Notes under the pieces: generated by a model
The model's database searches: none
Told to the model about the DNA's origin: nothing
Seen by the model: the letters and a program-made list of their open reading frames with translations, nothing else
From: Cyclobacterium amurskyense
GTDB lineage: Bacteria; Bacteroidota; Bacteroidia; Cytophagales; Cyclobacteriaceae
Length of the DNA stretch: 64,000 nucleotides
Assembly (NCBI RefSeq): GCF_001050135.1
Contig: NZ_CP012040.1
Span: 3,799,001 to 3,863,000, forward strand
Direction: 5' to 3'
Program-made: the position numbers and the translations under genes
Part shown: positions 34,844 to 43,570 of the stretch, piece after piece
Layout: each line of letters starts with the position of its first letter
Position numbering within the stretch: the stretch's first letter is position 1

Positions 34844-35091
34844 GGATAGTTTATACTGAGCAATCTTTAGAAAGCCTAGAGGAATCCATAAACCATTTAC
34901 TGAATAGGGTAGACAGTCTGATCACAGATCCACACACAGGTCAATATGAGGAATACTTGGAGCATCTGGGAAAAGGACACAGAAGGTTGGTAGAAGGTTA
35001 TTTTAAAATCATATACCTTATAGAAGGTAGGACGATATACATAATGGATTTTTTTGATACAATACAGGCACCCGAAAATATGAAAGGATAA
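34840..35091 (+). CDS. ParE-like toxin of pair 2, shortened
   Basis: The 83-residue protein aligns with ParE-type toxins but is about 18 residues shorter than pair 1. The first strand and helix (RIVYTEQSLESLEESINHLL) run directly into NRVDSLITDPHTGQYEE, where other members have a longer helical hairpin. The C-terminal strands (GHRRLVEGYFKIIYLIEG, IYIMDFFDTIQAPENMKG) are intact. An in-frame deletion of the helical part could make it non-toxic. Its ATG overlaps the antitoxin stop. Confidence 0.75.
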   Translation: MRIVYTEQSLESLEESINHLLNRVDSLITDPHTGQYEEYLEHLGKGHRRLVEGYFKIIYLIEGRTIYIMDFFDTIQAPENMKG

Positions 35092-35212
35092 CCTATTTTA
35101 CACTAAAGTGGAAACCGTTCCATTAAGCGTAGTTTCACACTACCCCCAGTCCAAATCTATATTTAGACTGGGTCAAGAGAGATTAGGATCGGAAGTTAAT
35201 AAAGAAGATTTG

Positions 35213-35545
35213 ATGAAAATAAAAAAAATCGGAAAATTTTTAGAAAATCTGTTTGCTGTTTTGGGGTTAGCATTTTTTCTTTACTTTATAATTAATTTCA
35301 CTTACACCCAATATCATTTATCAAATTATAAAGAATATTCATCTGGAATTATTATTGATTTTGAAGAAGATTATAGGGGGAATAAGATTGTAATATTTGA
35401 GTTTGAAGCGGACAATAGAATATTTAGGGGTGAAGCATATTTCGATGATTTTGTAAACCCCGTAATAGGGGAGCACTATCCTGTAAAATACTCTATGAAG
35501 AATCCAAATATTAGCAGAATGGAGTTTAAACAAAGATTGGACTAG
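35213..35545 (+). CDS. hypothetical single-pass membrane protein
   Basis: The 110-residue protein has one hydrophobic segment (about residues 9-28, FLENLFAVLGLAFFLYFIIN) and then a small beta-rich domain (GIIIDFEEDYRGNKIVIFEF...GEHYPVKYS) resembling DUF3592-type extracellular domains. ATG at 35213 is chosen because the upstream extension to 35108 has no membrane-protein character. No named family is certain. It lies in the accessory stretch near tRNA-Ser. Confidence 0.6.
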   Translation: MKIKKIGKFLENLFAVLGLAFFLYFIINFTYTQYHLSNYKEYSSGIIIDFEEDYRGNKIVIFEFEADNRIFRGEAYFDDFVNPVIGEHYPVKYSMKNPNISRMEFKQRLD

Positions 35546-35666
35546 GTTGAGAATAAGAAAAACTATTTAATAATATTTTGGTCAGATTTCTATGCCAAAA
35601 AAATGGAAAGAAGGATTTGAAAGAATTGATTGAATTAAGCTTGAAAAATAAATAAATACTTAAGAG

Positions 35667-36056
35667 ATGAGATTTATGATTGAGTTGGTACATTTATGCA
35701 GAAAGTGTGGGAAAACTAACTTTATATCCATATTCCATCATGATAGGTATGCGCTTTCGGAAAAGCTAGGGACTGAATTTAAGTCAGAATGTAGGTATTG
35801 CGGTGTAGAGGCCACAACGCTTGTTAATAATGTATACGCTAGGATTATCCCGCTTTATGGCATGATTGTATTTGGGCTATTGCTCTTATTGGCATGTTAT
35901 TTTTGTTATTTTCTATGGAATGAATATTGGAGAGACAGCGTTCTTGTTCAAAACAAGTCCATTCAATTTTCTTTTATTGGGTCGTGTATTCCAATAGTTA
36001 TTATGGCTGTATTATCAATTTCTCTGCGGGAAAAAATTATGACATTTAATAAGTAG
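35667..36056 (+). CDS. hypothetical membrane protein with zinc-ribbon-like N-terminus
   Basis: The 129-residue protein has CRKCGK near residue 11 and CRYCG near 42, a four-cysteine zinc-ribbon pattern, followed by two membrane segments (about 62-84 and 102-118). A second ATG, three codons in, is an equally possible start. I do not recognise the family. It stands alone in the accessory region. Confidence 0.6.
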   Translation: MRFMIELVHLCRKCGKTNFISIFHHDRYALSEKLGTEFKSECRYCGVEATTLVNNVYARIIPLYGMIVFGLLLLLACYFCYFLWNEYWRDSVLVQNKSIQFSFIGSCIPIVIMAVLSISLREKIMTFNK

Positions 36057-36420
36057 AAGATATAATCGCCCCCCACCAGGTTTAAATTGTATCTACATTT
36101 TTTTATCCTTTGAATTTGCTATACTCTCTTAGGTAGATTACGATAGAAAATGAGGTCTACTTGAAGTAGTATATTGGTCGTATTTCCTATTACCATCAGT
36201 TAAGGATATTTGGAAGTTTAGCCAACAACACACAGTTCAAATCTAGAATATGACACAGGAAACACTTCTGTTTTTGCGTCAGATTGAAAATTTAATTCTT
36301 CCCACTGAGGCGATTCTTTAAACGTTAGCTCATCTGAATAAATTTATAGACGCAACTGTCTTTAGGCTAAGTATGGCATGATTATTTCTACAAAGAAAGT
36401 ATCACTAAACGACTATTAAA
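36057..36420. other. non-coding accessory stretch
   Basis: No gene is supported. It contains the right copy of a 31-bp near-direct repeat (36137-36167) that also occurs at 33120. The surrounding sequence looks degraded. Confidence 0.4.
36137..36167 (+). repeat. 31-bp near-direct repeat, right copy
   Basis: Matches 33120-33150 at 26 of 31 positions, same orientation, bracketing about 3 kb that holds both toxin-antitoxin pairs. Its translation, ITIENEVYLK, resembles the ITLEKKAYLK of the left copy, so it may be a second integrase fragment. Confidence 0.5.
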
Positions 36421-36789
36421 ATGAAATTTATAACCAAGGCAGTAGGTGCAGCTCTAGTAGGGTTCGCTGTGAAAAAAGTAATTGATTCCATTGAAAATGG
36501 TACGGCTCAAAAGTCGGTCCTGGATCGCTTCAGTAGACCTCTGAGAGATGCGCATCTTGGCTTCAACAATACCGCATTTAAACTTGGACTAATCTCCGGA
36601 AGAAAAAAAGCAGAATGGAATAAGAATGTAGTGGAGAGGTACAATGCTGTCAGAGCAGTTCCTAACTCAAACCCAATACCCGCAAATGGTGCTGGTAACC
36701 AAAGCGATATTTCTGCTCCTCATGTACAGGGAGAGGTTCACTCTAAACCTAAAGCTTCTCAAACGAGAATACCACCAAAAAATATGTAA
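36421..36789 (+). CDS. hypothetical protein of unknown function
   Basis: The 122-residue protein starts with a glycine/alanine-rich hydrophobic stretch (FITKAVGAALVGFAVKKVI) that may be a short membrane helix or amphipathic anchor. A basic, helical middle (KLGLISGRKKAEWNKNVVERY) and a disordered, proline-rich tail follow. No family is recognised. It is isolated, in the correct direction to end at the hairpins after 36829. Confidence 0.55.
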   Translation: MKFITKAVGAALVGFAVKKVIDSIENGTAQKSVLDRFSRPLRDAHLGFNNTAFKLGLISGRKKAEWNKNVVERYNAVRAVPNSNPIPANGAGNQSDISAPHVQGEVHSKPKASQTRIPPKNM

Positions 36790-36828
36790 ACCTAAGGGTT
36801 AGTTTCTAAGCCTTATCTCTCCTTTGCT

Positions 36829-36859
36829 GGTCTAAGTTTAGCGAAGCGTAACTTAGACC
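36829..36859. repeat. 10-bp inverted repeat downstream of the hypothetical gene
   Basis: GGTCTAAGTT (36829-36838) and AACTTAGACC (36850-36859) pair perfectly. No T tract follows. It may be an RNA hairpin at the transcript end; its role is unclear. Confidence 0.6.
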
Positions 36860-37010
36860 TAAAATGATGAAAGTTTTCAACTTTCTTAACCAAGGCTCAG
36901 GTAATAAAACGGATAATAAACCCTATCCATTTATTAGTCCTGTAATAAATTACTAACTATATCCATGCACCACAAACAACCGGTGCCTTCTAGTAAATGC
37001 TATAAATAAA

Positions 37011-37045
37011 AGATGCCCGACAATTTTGCCGGGCATCTTTTTGTT
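37011..37045. terminator. bidirectional intrinsic terminator
   Basis: AGATGCCCG (37011-37019) pairs with CGGGCATCT (37030-37038). T-rich sequence follows on the + strand and A-rich sequence precedes it, so it can stop transcription from both sides. It serves the reverse-strand sugar dehydrogenase gene, which ends at 37055. Confidence 0.88.
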
Positions 37046-37054
37046 TGTCTTTTT

Positions 37055-38227
37055 TTACTCTAATCCAAACTTATAAATTTTGTCATCAAAACCACAGATG
37101 TAGATTTCTTGGTTCTGGTCTACTCCGAAGGAGGAAATAGGAAAATCGGCTTTGAACAATTCCGTATTTACAGGATTTTCAGGATCACTGAAATCCAGGC
37201 TCCAAATTCTTCCAGAAACGTAATCTGCATAGATATAGAGTCCCTGCAGTTGTTCTATGGCCTCTCCATGGTATACAAATCCGCCGGTAATGGAAATGTC
37301 TCCTTCATCCCGATCATATTCCCATATTGGCAATTCAAGATTTTCCTGGTCACATTCATCTGCGTTGAAGCAATGAAGGCCTTCCATTGTATTCCAGCCG
37401 TAATTTCCACCATTTTTGACAATGTCAATTTCTTCATAGCTGTTTTGCCCTACATCTGCTACCCACAATTGATCAGTGGCTGTGTCAAAGCTAAATCTCC
37501 AAGGATTTCGCAATCCATATGCATATATCTCTTCCCTGAATCCTTCCGCGTTATCAACAAATGGATTGTCTTCTGGGATAGCATAGTTTTTTGATTCATC
37601 CTGTTGGTCAACATCTATTCTTAAAATATTTCCCAATAAAGTAGTCCGGTCTTGACTATTTCCATGTGGATCACCGCTTTTACCACCATCGCCAACTCCT
37701 ATATATAAGAAGCCGTCAGGACCAAATGAAATTTGACCACCATTGTGGTTGCCATAAGGCTGATCATATTCCAACAATACCAATTCGCTGGATGGATCTG
37801 CCTCATTTGGGTTCGTGGAGGAAAGGTTAAATCGAGAAATTACAGAACGATCGGGACTAGAAGCGGTGTAGTTAACATAGAAATAACCATTGCTCTCAAA
37901 GTTTGGATGAAAAGCAAGGCCTAGTAAACCTTCCTCATTGTCGGAATCTTCCACTCGATCCTCAATGGTTAAAAAAGCCTCTTTGGCTGTAGTTTTTTCC
38001 TTATTCTCAAAAACGGAGATTACACCGCGCTGTTCTACTACGAAAAGCTTATTAGATTTGTCTCCAGCATGCTGAAAATCAACCGGTCTGGTAAAGGACA
38101 ATTCTGGAAATGCTTCAACTATAGTTAAAGCACCTTCTGGCTCAGCCGTTTTTTCTTGTGGTTCCGTTGTACAAGCCGTGCTAATAAGCAAGGCCACGAC
38201 TAGAAAAATGTTAAGTAGTTTTTTCAT
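37055..38227 (-). CDS. PQQ-dependent sugar dehydrogenase-like lipoprotein
   Basis: The 390-residue protein has a lipoprotein signal (lipobox ISTAC, cysteine near residue 19) and a six-bladed propeller of the soluble glucose/sorbosone dehydrogenase family. Typical segments are GLLGLAFHPNF, YGNHNGGQISFGPDGFLYIGVGDGG, GNILRIDV, AYGLRNPWRFSFD and DVGQNSYEEIDIV, with the catalytic-type histidine in GNHNGG. It would oxidise a sugar in the periplasm or at the surface if loaded with PQQ; no PQQ synthesis gene is in the window. The gene stands alone and ends at a bidirectional terminator. Confidence 0.9.
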   Translation of the reverse strand: MKKLLNIFLVVALLISTACTTEPQEKTAEPEGALTIVEAFPELSFTRPVDFQHAGDKSNKLFVVEQRGVISVFENKEKTTAKEAFLTIEDRVEDSDNEEGLLGLAFHPNFESNGYFYVNYTASSPDRSVISRFNLSSTNPNEADPSSELVLLEYDQPYGNHNGGQISFGPDGFLYIGVGDGGKSGDPHGNSQDRTTLLGNILRIDVDQQDESKNYAIPEDNPFVDNAEGFREEIYAYGLRNPWRFSFDTATDQLWVADVGQNSYEEIDIVKNGGNYGWNTMEGLHCFNADECDQENLELPIWEYDRDEGDISITGGFVYHGEAIEQLQGLYIYADYVSGRIWSLDFSDPENPVNTELFKADFPISSFGVDQNQEIYICGFDDKIYKFGLE

Positions 38228-38596
38228 AATTATTTAATAGTTGTGATGGTTTAAGTAAGCGTTAATCCTTTTCAGAATGGAAATGAATGAAAAGTTGTAC
38301 CCTAAATATCAATAGAATACAATAATCAATTCCAGCATAGAGAAATTAATTTAAGGTTTTTTCTTATAAATGTGGGATTGCTGTTAGGTACAATTTCATG
38401 GTTTTAACAATGATGTATCTTTTTAGTTCCTTTTATAAAGGTCTTTGGTTAGTTTTTTTGAAGAAAAGCATTGCTATATACCAGCACAGTTATTGTATTA
38501 AAATTTATAAGACAGAATTTTAATACCTGCTAAAATCACTTTATTCGTTGCAGGTATCGATCTAACCCTGTATGCTCCTATCAACGTGTTTCTATT
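38228..38596. other. intergenic region
   Basis: No gene is supported. An ATACCTGC/GCAGGTAT inverted repeat (38523-38557) lies just after the end of the reverse-strand methyltransferase gene and may help terminate it, but it lacks a good T tract. The rest should hold the dehydrogenase promoter. Confidence 0.4.
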
Positions 38597-39508
38597 TCAG
38601 GCTTTTTTCTTTCTAAAATAAAAACAGGCTTGGTCGCCAATTTTCTCCTTATTGTATTGAAGGGCTTTTTTTCTAAATGCAGCCAGTTCATCTTTGTTAA
38701 ACTCTTCTTCGATGTTTGAACCCATCAAGGGCTTTCCTTTCTTATACAATGCTGTTCCCCAAAATTGGCTGTCCATGCTGTCAAAGGTGATGTTAAAGAG
38801 CTCTAAGCCAAACTTTTCTCCCAAAATCTGCATGGATTTTGTGTTTGGAATAAATAAATGTCGAGGAGCATCTAACTGAAACCAGTATTCTTTTTCCTCT
38901 TTCCAGACCTGTCCGTCGGTGACGGGGACTCTAATCAACACCTCTCCACCAGGATTTAAAATATTTGCCAGGTTTTCGAAAACCGCAACAGGTTTGGGTA
39001 AATGTTCGAAGGAATGATGGAACATTACAAGATCATACCTCTCCTTAATGTCAAAAAAATCCTTTTTGTGAATTGAGAACCTTTTTGAATTGTAAGCATT
39101 TTCCACAAAAGGATCGTAGCCGTCAAGGTTCCGAAATCCGCAATAGGACAGTTCCGCCAGAAGTTGCCCATTGCCACAGCCAATATCAGCTATTTTACTA
39201 TCTTTGGTTAATTTAAGAGGTGAAAGCCAATCAAAATAAACGGGTGGACTAATAGATATTCCGAATGTAAACGCTTTATAACGTAGTTTTTTCATTAGCC
39301 CTAGCAAGGGGCTACTTGTATTATGCGTACCGAAAGAATAATAATTGTCAGGATAGTATTTGCTAAGATCAGCTGGGATATTCTTTAAAGATAGCGCTTT
39401 ACAGGAATTACATTCCTCATAGATAAATGCATCACCGGTTCCAAACATTCGTTCTTTGGCTTCAATTAAAGAGAAATCTGTGGCTTGGCAAATTTGGCAT
39501 GATTTCAT
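38597..39508 (-). CDS. class I SAM methyltransferase with N-terminal zinc motif
   Basis: The 303-residue protein starts with a four-cysteine zinc-binding segment (CQIC near residue 4, then CNSC near 33) and is followed by a methyltransferase-12-type core: ADIGCGNGQLLAEL is SAM motif I, and DLVMFHHSFEHLPKP follows. The zinc motif plus methyltransferase layout is common among sugar or lipid-linked methyltransferases in cell-surface gene sets. ATG at 39508 is preferred over 39538, since MKSCQIC matches the usual N-terminus. The substrate is unknown, and neighbours give no help. Confidence 0.85.
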   Translation of the reverse strand: MKSCQICQATDFSLIEAKERMFGTGDAFIYEECNSCKALSLKNIPADLSKYYPDNYYSFGTHNTSSPLLGLMKKLRYKAFTFGISISPPVYFDWLSPLKLTKDSKIADIGCGNGQLLAELSYCGFRNLDGYDPFVENAYNSKRFSIHKKDFFDIKERYDLVMFHHSFEHLPKPVAVFENLANILNPGGEVLIRVPVTDGQVWKEEKEYWFQLDAPRHLFIPNTKSMQILGEKFGLELFNITFDSMDSQFWGTALYKKGKPLMGSNIEEEFNKDELAAFRKKALQYNKEKIGDQACFYFRKKKA

Positions 39509-39538
39509 AGAATGTATAGATTCAATATAAAGGGTCAT

Positions 39539-40590
39539 TTTTGAAGAGTTAACAAAAGTAGGATAAATTAAAACGACTACAAAGAGACTGAATAAGGCGA
39601 AGTTGAAGAGGGATTGCCTTAGAATAGAGCCAAGCCCAAAAGGTGCTTGCGGCTTCCCAATCGAAACGGCAGCCTCGTGAAAATCTCACTTCATAGATTG
39701 AATTTCAAAGTGAATTCAGCTAAGCTGTAAGGTTAATGTGGATTTCTCTACCCCATACCGTCACCTTTTTGGCGATATGGATTCAGTGGCATTTTTCTAA
39801 ATATGGGAGGAGTTTGAGTAGGTAGAAGCTTTTCTATTACATATTAAAGGATAAAAAAAGGATGCTAATTATAAGTTTTAAACATTTCAAATAGGACTAT
39901 CGAGAAGAATGCAGCGCAAATATTTTCAATTTTTCGGCTTTATAAAGGGAAGAATTCAATTGAAATGAATTAGAAATTTTCCTCGGTGATGATTTTCGAA
40001 CCTCATAAATGATTTTGAGAACCGGTAACGTACATGAATTATTTCGAATGACTTTGAGTAAATGCAGGTAGGAAAATGGATAAAAATTTACTTTTCTAGA
40101 TGTTTTTTTGGAATCCTTCAAACTTTAATTGTTTCGAATAAGATAGTAATCCTAAGAGGACAATAAGTGGATTTATCGCTTAATGAGCATCTGAATCTCA
40201 TTGTTTTTTTAAGAAATAGGAGGAATAAAAGCAAGTCAAATTCATGTTGATTATTGTATCAAATGGTTGATTAATAATTAGATGAATGACGTTTTGATAG
40301 CATAGGTTTTCAAATTTTCCCCCTTATTACTAAATATTTAAGAGATTAAATGCCTCTTTAAAACGTATTTTAGCTATTTTTGAGAATGTTTAGGGTTTTA
40401 AATATTTTTTTTGCTTATATTGTAAAATAGAGAACAAGGCGAATTTCAAGGGATTAGCCTGTGCCAAATGAATGTGCCAAGATGATTTGCAACAAATTCT
40501 GTGAAATTATAATGGAATCATTTGCAATTTGAGCCGAAAAAATTATAACTTTAAAATTCAATTTAAAATTAGAAACCGTTCAACCTTTAA
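39539..40590. other. long intergenic region before exbB
   Basis: About 1 kb with no supportable gene. Short frames have no motifs. A G+C-richer patch at about 39600-39800 contains CGGCAGCCTCGTGAAAATC-like sequence that looks repeat-derived, but no second copy was found in this window. The exbB promoter lies near its end. Confidence 0.4.
40521..40553 (+). promoter_or_regulatory. probable promoter of the exbB operon
   Basis: TTTG (40521-40524) and TAACTTTA (40546-40553) are 21 bases apart, matching the Bacteroidota TTTG-N19/21-TAnnTTTG pattern except for the final G. The box is about 37 bases before the exbB start. Confidence 0.5.
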
Positions 40591-41421
40591 ATGTCTATTA
40601 AAAACTACACTATGAGAAAGTTAATCGCTTTGTTCATGCTTTTCGGAATTTTATTTGCTCCGATGATCACAAAAGCACAAGAAGAAACAGAATCAGAAGC
40701 TGAAGCTACTGAAGAGGCCGCACCGGTTCAAGCCGCACCGGCCCCAACTCCAGTTATGACTGATGACGACATCGTTGCCGAAGAGCAATCTTTTCATCAA
40801 GTTATAAAAGACAAGTTTATTGAGGGAGATCCTACTTACATGACACCAGTATTGTTATGTTTGATTTTAGGCTTGGCAGTGGCTTTGGAAAGAATCATTA
40901 CCCTTAATCTTTCTACTACTAACACCAAAAAATTATTGGCTAAAGTAGAAAGTGCTTTGGAAGAAGGCGGAATTGAAGCCGCAAAAGATGTAACAAAAGG
41001 AACTAGAGGTCCTGTAGCATCTATCTTCACCCAAGGATTGATGAGGTACTCTGAAGGCATTGAAATGGTAGAAAAATCCATCATTGCTTACGGATCTGTA
41101 GAAATGGGACGTTTAGAGAAAGGTCTTGTTTGGATCTCTTTATTTATCTCTCTTGCACCAATGCTTGGTTTCATGGGTACTGTAATTGGTATGATTGGAG
41201 CCTTTGATTCCATTGAGGCAGCAGGTGATATTTCTCCGTCTCTAGTAGCCGGTGGTATTAAAATTGCCCTTTTGACCACAGTTGCTGGTTTGATTGTTGC
41301 GATTATCCTACAGTTGTTTTACAACTATTGTGTGGCTAAAATCGACTCTATCGTTAATGACATGGAAGATGCATCCATCAGCTTAGTAGACATTTTGGTT
41401 AAGCATAAATTGACCAGATAA
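40591..41421 (+). CDS. exbB: ExbB/TolQ-type proton channel subunit
   Basis: The 276-residue inner-membrane protein of the MotA/TolQ/ExbB family has an N-terminal signal-like stretch (to about residue 30), an acidic Glu/Ala/Pro-rich periplasmic segment, and three membrane helices. The conserved helical hairpin is visible in GLVWISLFISLAPMLGFMGTVIGMI and GGIKIALLTTVAGLIVAIILQLFYNY. With ExbD it harnesses the proton gradient to energise TonB or TolA. A second ATG at 40612 (MRKLIALF) is an alternative start giving a cleaner signal. It heads a four-gene operon. Confidence 0.93.
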   Translation: MSIKNYTMRKLIALFMLFGILFAPMITKAQEETESEAEATEEAAPVQAAPAPTPVMTDDDIVAEEQSFHQVIKDKFIEGDPTYMTPVLLCLILGLAVALERIITLNLSTTNTKKLLAKVESALEEGGIEAAKDVTKGTRGPVASIFTQGLMRYSEGIEMVEKSIIAYGSVEMGRLEKGLVWISLFISLAPMLGFMGTVIGMIGAFDSIEAAGDISPSLVAGGIKIALLTTVAGLIVAIILQLFYNYCVAKIDSIVNDMEDASISLVDILVKHKLTR

Positions 41422-41480
41422 TCTGGTCAATTTAATGTTTTTCTATAAAATGATTTATTCACTTATATATTTAAGATAAA

Positions 41481-41810
41481 ATGGATACTACTGATATATT
41501 CTTATATGCAGGGTACTTGATGATCGTCATCGGAGCTATATTAGCTATACTTATGCCATTGATCAATTCTTTGGGAGATCCAAAGAGCCTTTTGAAAACA
41601 CTCATAGGAGTGGTTGTAATAGGCGTTTTATTTGGCATAGCTTATTCTAGCGCTAGCGGTGACGTGGCTGCAAAATATATGGCTGATCCTTTTAACATAA
41701 CTCCGCAAGGAGCTAAAATGGTCGGTGGTGTATTACTTACAGTATATGCCCTGTTTTTACTTGCAATTGTTGGGATTGTAATTACTGAAATTAATAAATT
41801 AATTAAATAG
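41481..41810 (+). CDS. small membrane protein of the exbB-exbD operon
   Basis: The 109-residue protein is almost wholly membrane: three hydrophobic helices (about residues 7-27, 38-56 and 82-105), with a short polar region between the last two. It is encoded between exbB and the first exbD, one base before the latter, which indicates tight co-translation. I recognise no catalytic motif. The position suggests an accessory part of the ExbBD energy complex. Function is unknown. Confidence 0.8.
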   Translation: MDTTDIFLYAGYLMIVIGAILAILMPLINSLGDPKSLLKTLIGVVVIGVLFGIAYSSASGDVAAKYMADPFNITPQGAKMVGGVLLTVYALFLLAIVGIVITEINKLIK

Positions 41811-41811
41811 T

Positions 41812-42450
41812 ATGGCTAGCAAGAGAGGTAGAATGGCTCAGGAGGTAAATGCAGGATCGATGGCAGACATCGCCTTCTTGCTTCTTATCTTCTTTCTCGT
41901 GACCACAACCATTGCTTCGGATAAAGGGATTATGAATATACTTCCTCCAAAGCAAGATCCTAATCAGCCGCCACCAGAGGTGGAATTGAATGAAAGGAAT
42001 ATTTTTAATATTCTTATCAATGCAAATGATGATCTGTTGATCGAAGGGGAGTTTAGAAACGATACCAAGGGCCTATCTAATGAAATTAAGTCATTTATCT
42101 TGAATTTCGGAAACCCTGATGAAGAGGCTATCGCTTTGTTCAATAGTTTGCCACCTTCTTTAAAAGGTATGGCAGATCAAAGCCCTGAGTCTTCAGATCA
42201 CCCGATGTCTGGTGGTGCGGTAATCTCTATTAAAACCAATAGAGGTACTAGTTACGAGACATATCTAGAGGTTCTGGATTTAGTGAAACAGGCTTACTTC
42301 GAAATTTATGGAGAAAGAGTAGGGCTTTCAGGGGAAGAATACAGAACCCTGTCAGGTCAGACTCCTGCCGAAAAGGAGCTTATAGACCGTGGAAAAGAAA
42401 ATATTCCAATGGCCATCTCCATTGCTGAACCTGATAAAACCGGAAGCTAA
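41812..42450 (+). CDS. exbD: ExbD/TolR-type subunit, long form
   Basis: The 212-residue protein has one N-terminal membrane helix carrying the conserved proton-path aspartate in MADIAFLLLIFFLVTTT, followed by a periplasmic domain. It is longer than the typical 130-150 residues: an insert in the middle (about 80-130) and a polar tail are seen. It is the first of two exbD genes in the operon; two different subunits may form one complex. It lies one base after the small membrane protein gene and two bases before the second exbD. Confidence 0.9.
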   Translation: MASKRGRMAQEVNAGSMADIAFLLLIFFLVTTTIASDKGIMNILPPKQDPNQPPPEVELNERNIFNILINANDDLLIEGEFRNDTKGLSNEIKSFILNFGNPDEEAIALFNSLPPSLKGMADQSPESSDHPMSGGAVISIKTNRGTSYETYLEVLDLVKQAYFEIYGERVGLSGEEYRTLSGQTPAEKELIDRGKENIPMAISIAEPDKTGS

Positions 42451-42452
42451 TT

Positions 42453-42917
42453 ATGTCAAAGTTTAAAAAGAAAACCAAGGCGGAAACCAATATTCCAACT
42501 TCGGCATTACCCGATATTATCTTTATGCTATTGTTTTTCTTTATGGTTACTACCGTATTGAGAGAGCAAACCATATTGGTGGAGCAAAAAATCCCTCAGG
42601 CTACGCAGTTACAGAAGATTCAAAAGAAAACTTTGATATCTTACTTGTACATTGGAAAGCCAAAAAACACTTCGTTGTATGGTTCTGAACCTAGGTTACA
42701 GGCCAATGATGCTTTGATTAACACTTCTGATCTTGTTCTTTGGGTAAACCAACAAAAAGATGCACTTTCAGAAGCTGAAAGAGATCAAATTTGGATTTCT
42801 CTCAAAGCAGATAGAGATGTGAAAATGGGACCAATTAGTGATATTCAATTTGAACTTAGAGAAGCAGACGCTAGGAAACTGATGTATGCATCCGTAGGTA
42901 AGGTTGAAAATAACTAA
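42453..42917 (+). CDS. exbD: ExbD/TolR-type subunit, short form
   Basis: The 154-residue protein has a single membrane helix with the conserved aspartate in TSALPDIIFMLLFFFMVTT and a periplasmic domain ending in the usual beta-rich segment (VKMGPISDIQFELREADARKLMYA). It is the last gene of the exbB operon and is followed by a terminator. No tonB gene is visible in the window. Confidence 0.9.
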   Translation: MSKFKKKTKAETNIPTSALPDIIFMLLFFFMVTTVLREQTILVEQKIPQATQLQKIQKKTLISYLYIGKPKNTSLYGSEPRLQANDALINTSDLVLWVNQQKDALSEAERDQIWISLKADRDVKMGPISDIQFELREADARKLMYASVGKVENN

Positions 42918-42942
42918 CTGTAAAGATTTATAAATGTATTGA

Positions 42943-42972
42943 AAAGCTGTTTCTTAGGAGACAGCTTTTTTT
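42943..42972 (+). terminator. intrinsic terminator of the exbB-exbD operon
   Basis: AAAGCTGT...ACAGCTTT (42943-42968) forms a stem with extra pairing around a short loop, followed by a T tract. It begins 26 bases after the last stop codon. Confidence 0.85.
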
Positions 42973-43077
42973 CTGCCATTTTTTAATAAGTAGCTTGGAT
43001 TTATAAAGCACTTAATTCTATTTTTTATCATTTGATTCTCTTTCCGTGAAAATCAATGATTTGTTGTTACCTGATTG

Positions 43078-43285
43078 AATCCGAAATAGACATTCTATTA
43101 CGTGCTTAAATCGCTTCAAAAATAGCCACTTCGTTGCCGTTTTCAATTTCACCATATTGATGCTTTGCTAAAATCTCCAAACAGCTGGATTTTCTTGCGA
43201 TTGCAATGCTTTCCGTAAACACGGGACAGGTTTTACACCTGACTATCGTCATGGCGTTGAGAAATCCTATTACATAATCCGAGTT
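43078..43285 (+). repeat. dispersed inverted-end element, copy 2
   Basis: A diverged copy of the 210-bp element, beginning ATCCGAAATAGACATTCTATTACGTGC and ending ATTACATAATCCGAGTTTAA. The CGTAAACACGGGACAGG and CTTGCGATTGCAA blocks are shared with the other copies. Its left end lacks a few bases (ATGCA) seen elsewhere. A short reverse open frame across it (43106-43315) is a by-product of the repeat. Confidence 0.82.
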
Positions 43286-43512
43286 TAAATAAGATTTCAG
43301 CAGTCCATTAAACATCTCTTTATTATCTTATACTTATCTAGATAGTTAGTTTACTCTCCCATGAAGGGAAGGCCGATATTGAAAAGAGGTAGCTTTCTTG
43401 ATTAGATTGAAAAATTGCTTCTTTTACCAAAGGATTACTCTCCTTTGAACGGTTTAACCTATACTTTTTGTTTTGAAGACAGCATAGCAGGACTTGTGTG
43501 ACTAATGTCATA

Positions 43513-43541
43513 TTGAAGCTTAAATTTTGCTTGTAGTTTTA
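43513..43541 (+). promoter_or_regulatory. possible promoter of the persulfide dioxygenase gene
   Basis: TTG (43513-43515) and TAGTTTTA (43534-43541) are 18 bases apart, close to the Bacteroidota promoter pattern. The box is about 30 bases before the ATG at 43571, and it overlaps the alternative ATG at 43541, which argues against the longer start. Confidence 0.45.
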
Positions 43542-43570
43542 TGCTATCATTTAATGAACTGAAATCTACT

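Noticed and set aside
32921..36800. Intact genomic island or prophage
   Set aside because: Only an integrase fragment is left, no tRNA 3' end repeat was found downstream, and no phage structural genes occur.
38523..38557. Terminator of the methyltransferase gene
   Set aside because: The ATACCTGC/GCAGGTAT stem has a long loop and no T tract on the reverse strand, so it is only mentioned within the intergenic entry.
39897..40121. 74-codon reverse frame in the long intergenic region before exbB
   Set aside because: Basic, low-complexity-like translation with no recognised pattern; likely chance.
43106..43315. Reverse open frame of 69 codons across the repeat
   Set aside because: It coincides with a copy of the dispersed element and encodes nothing recognisable; the other copies do not keep the frame.
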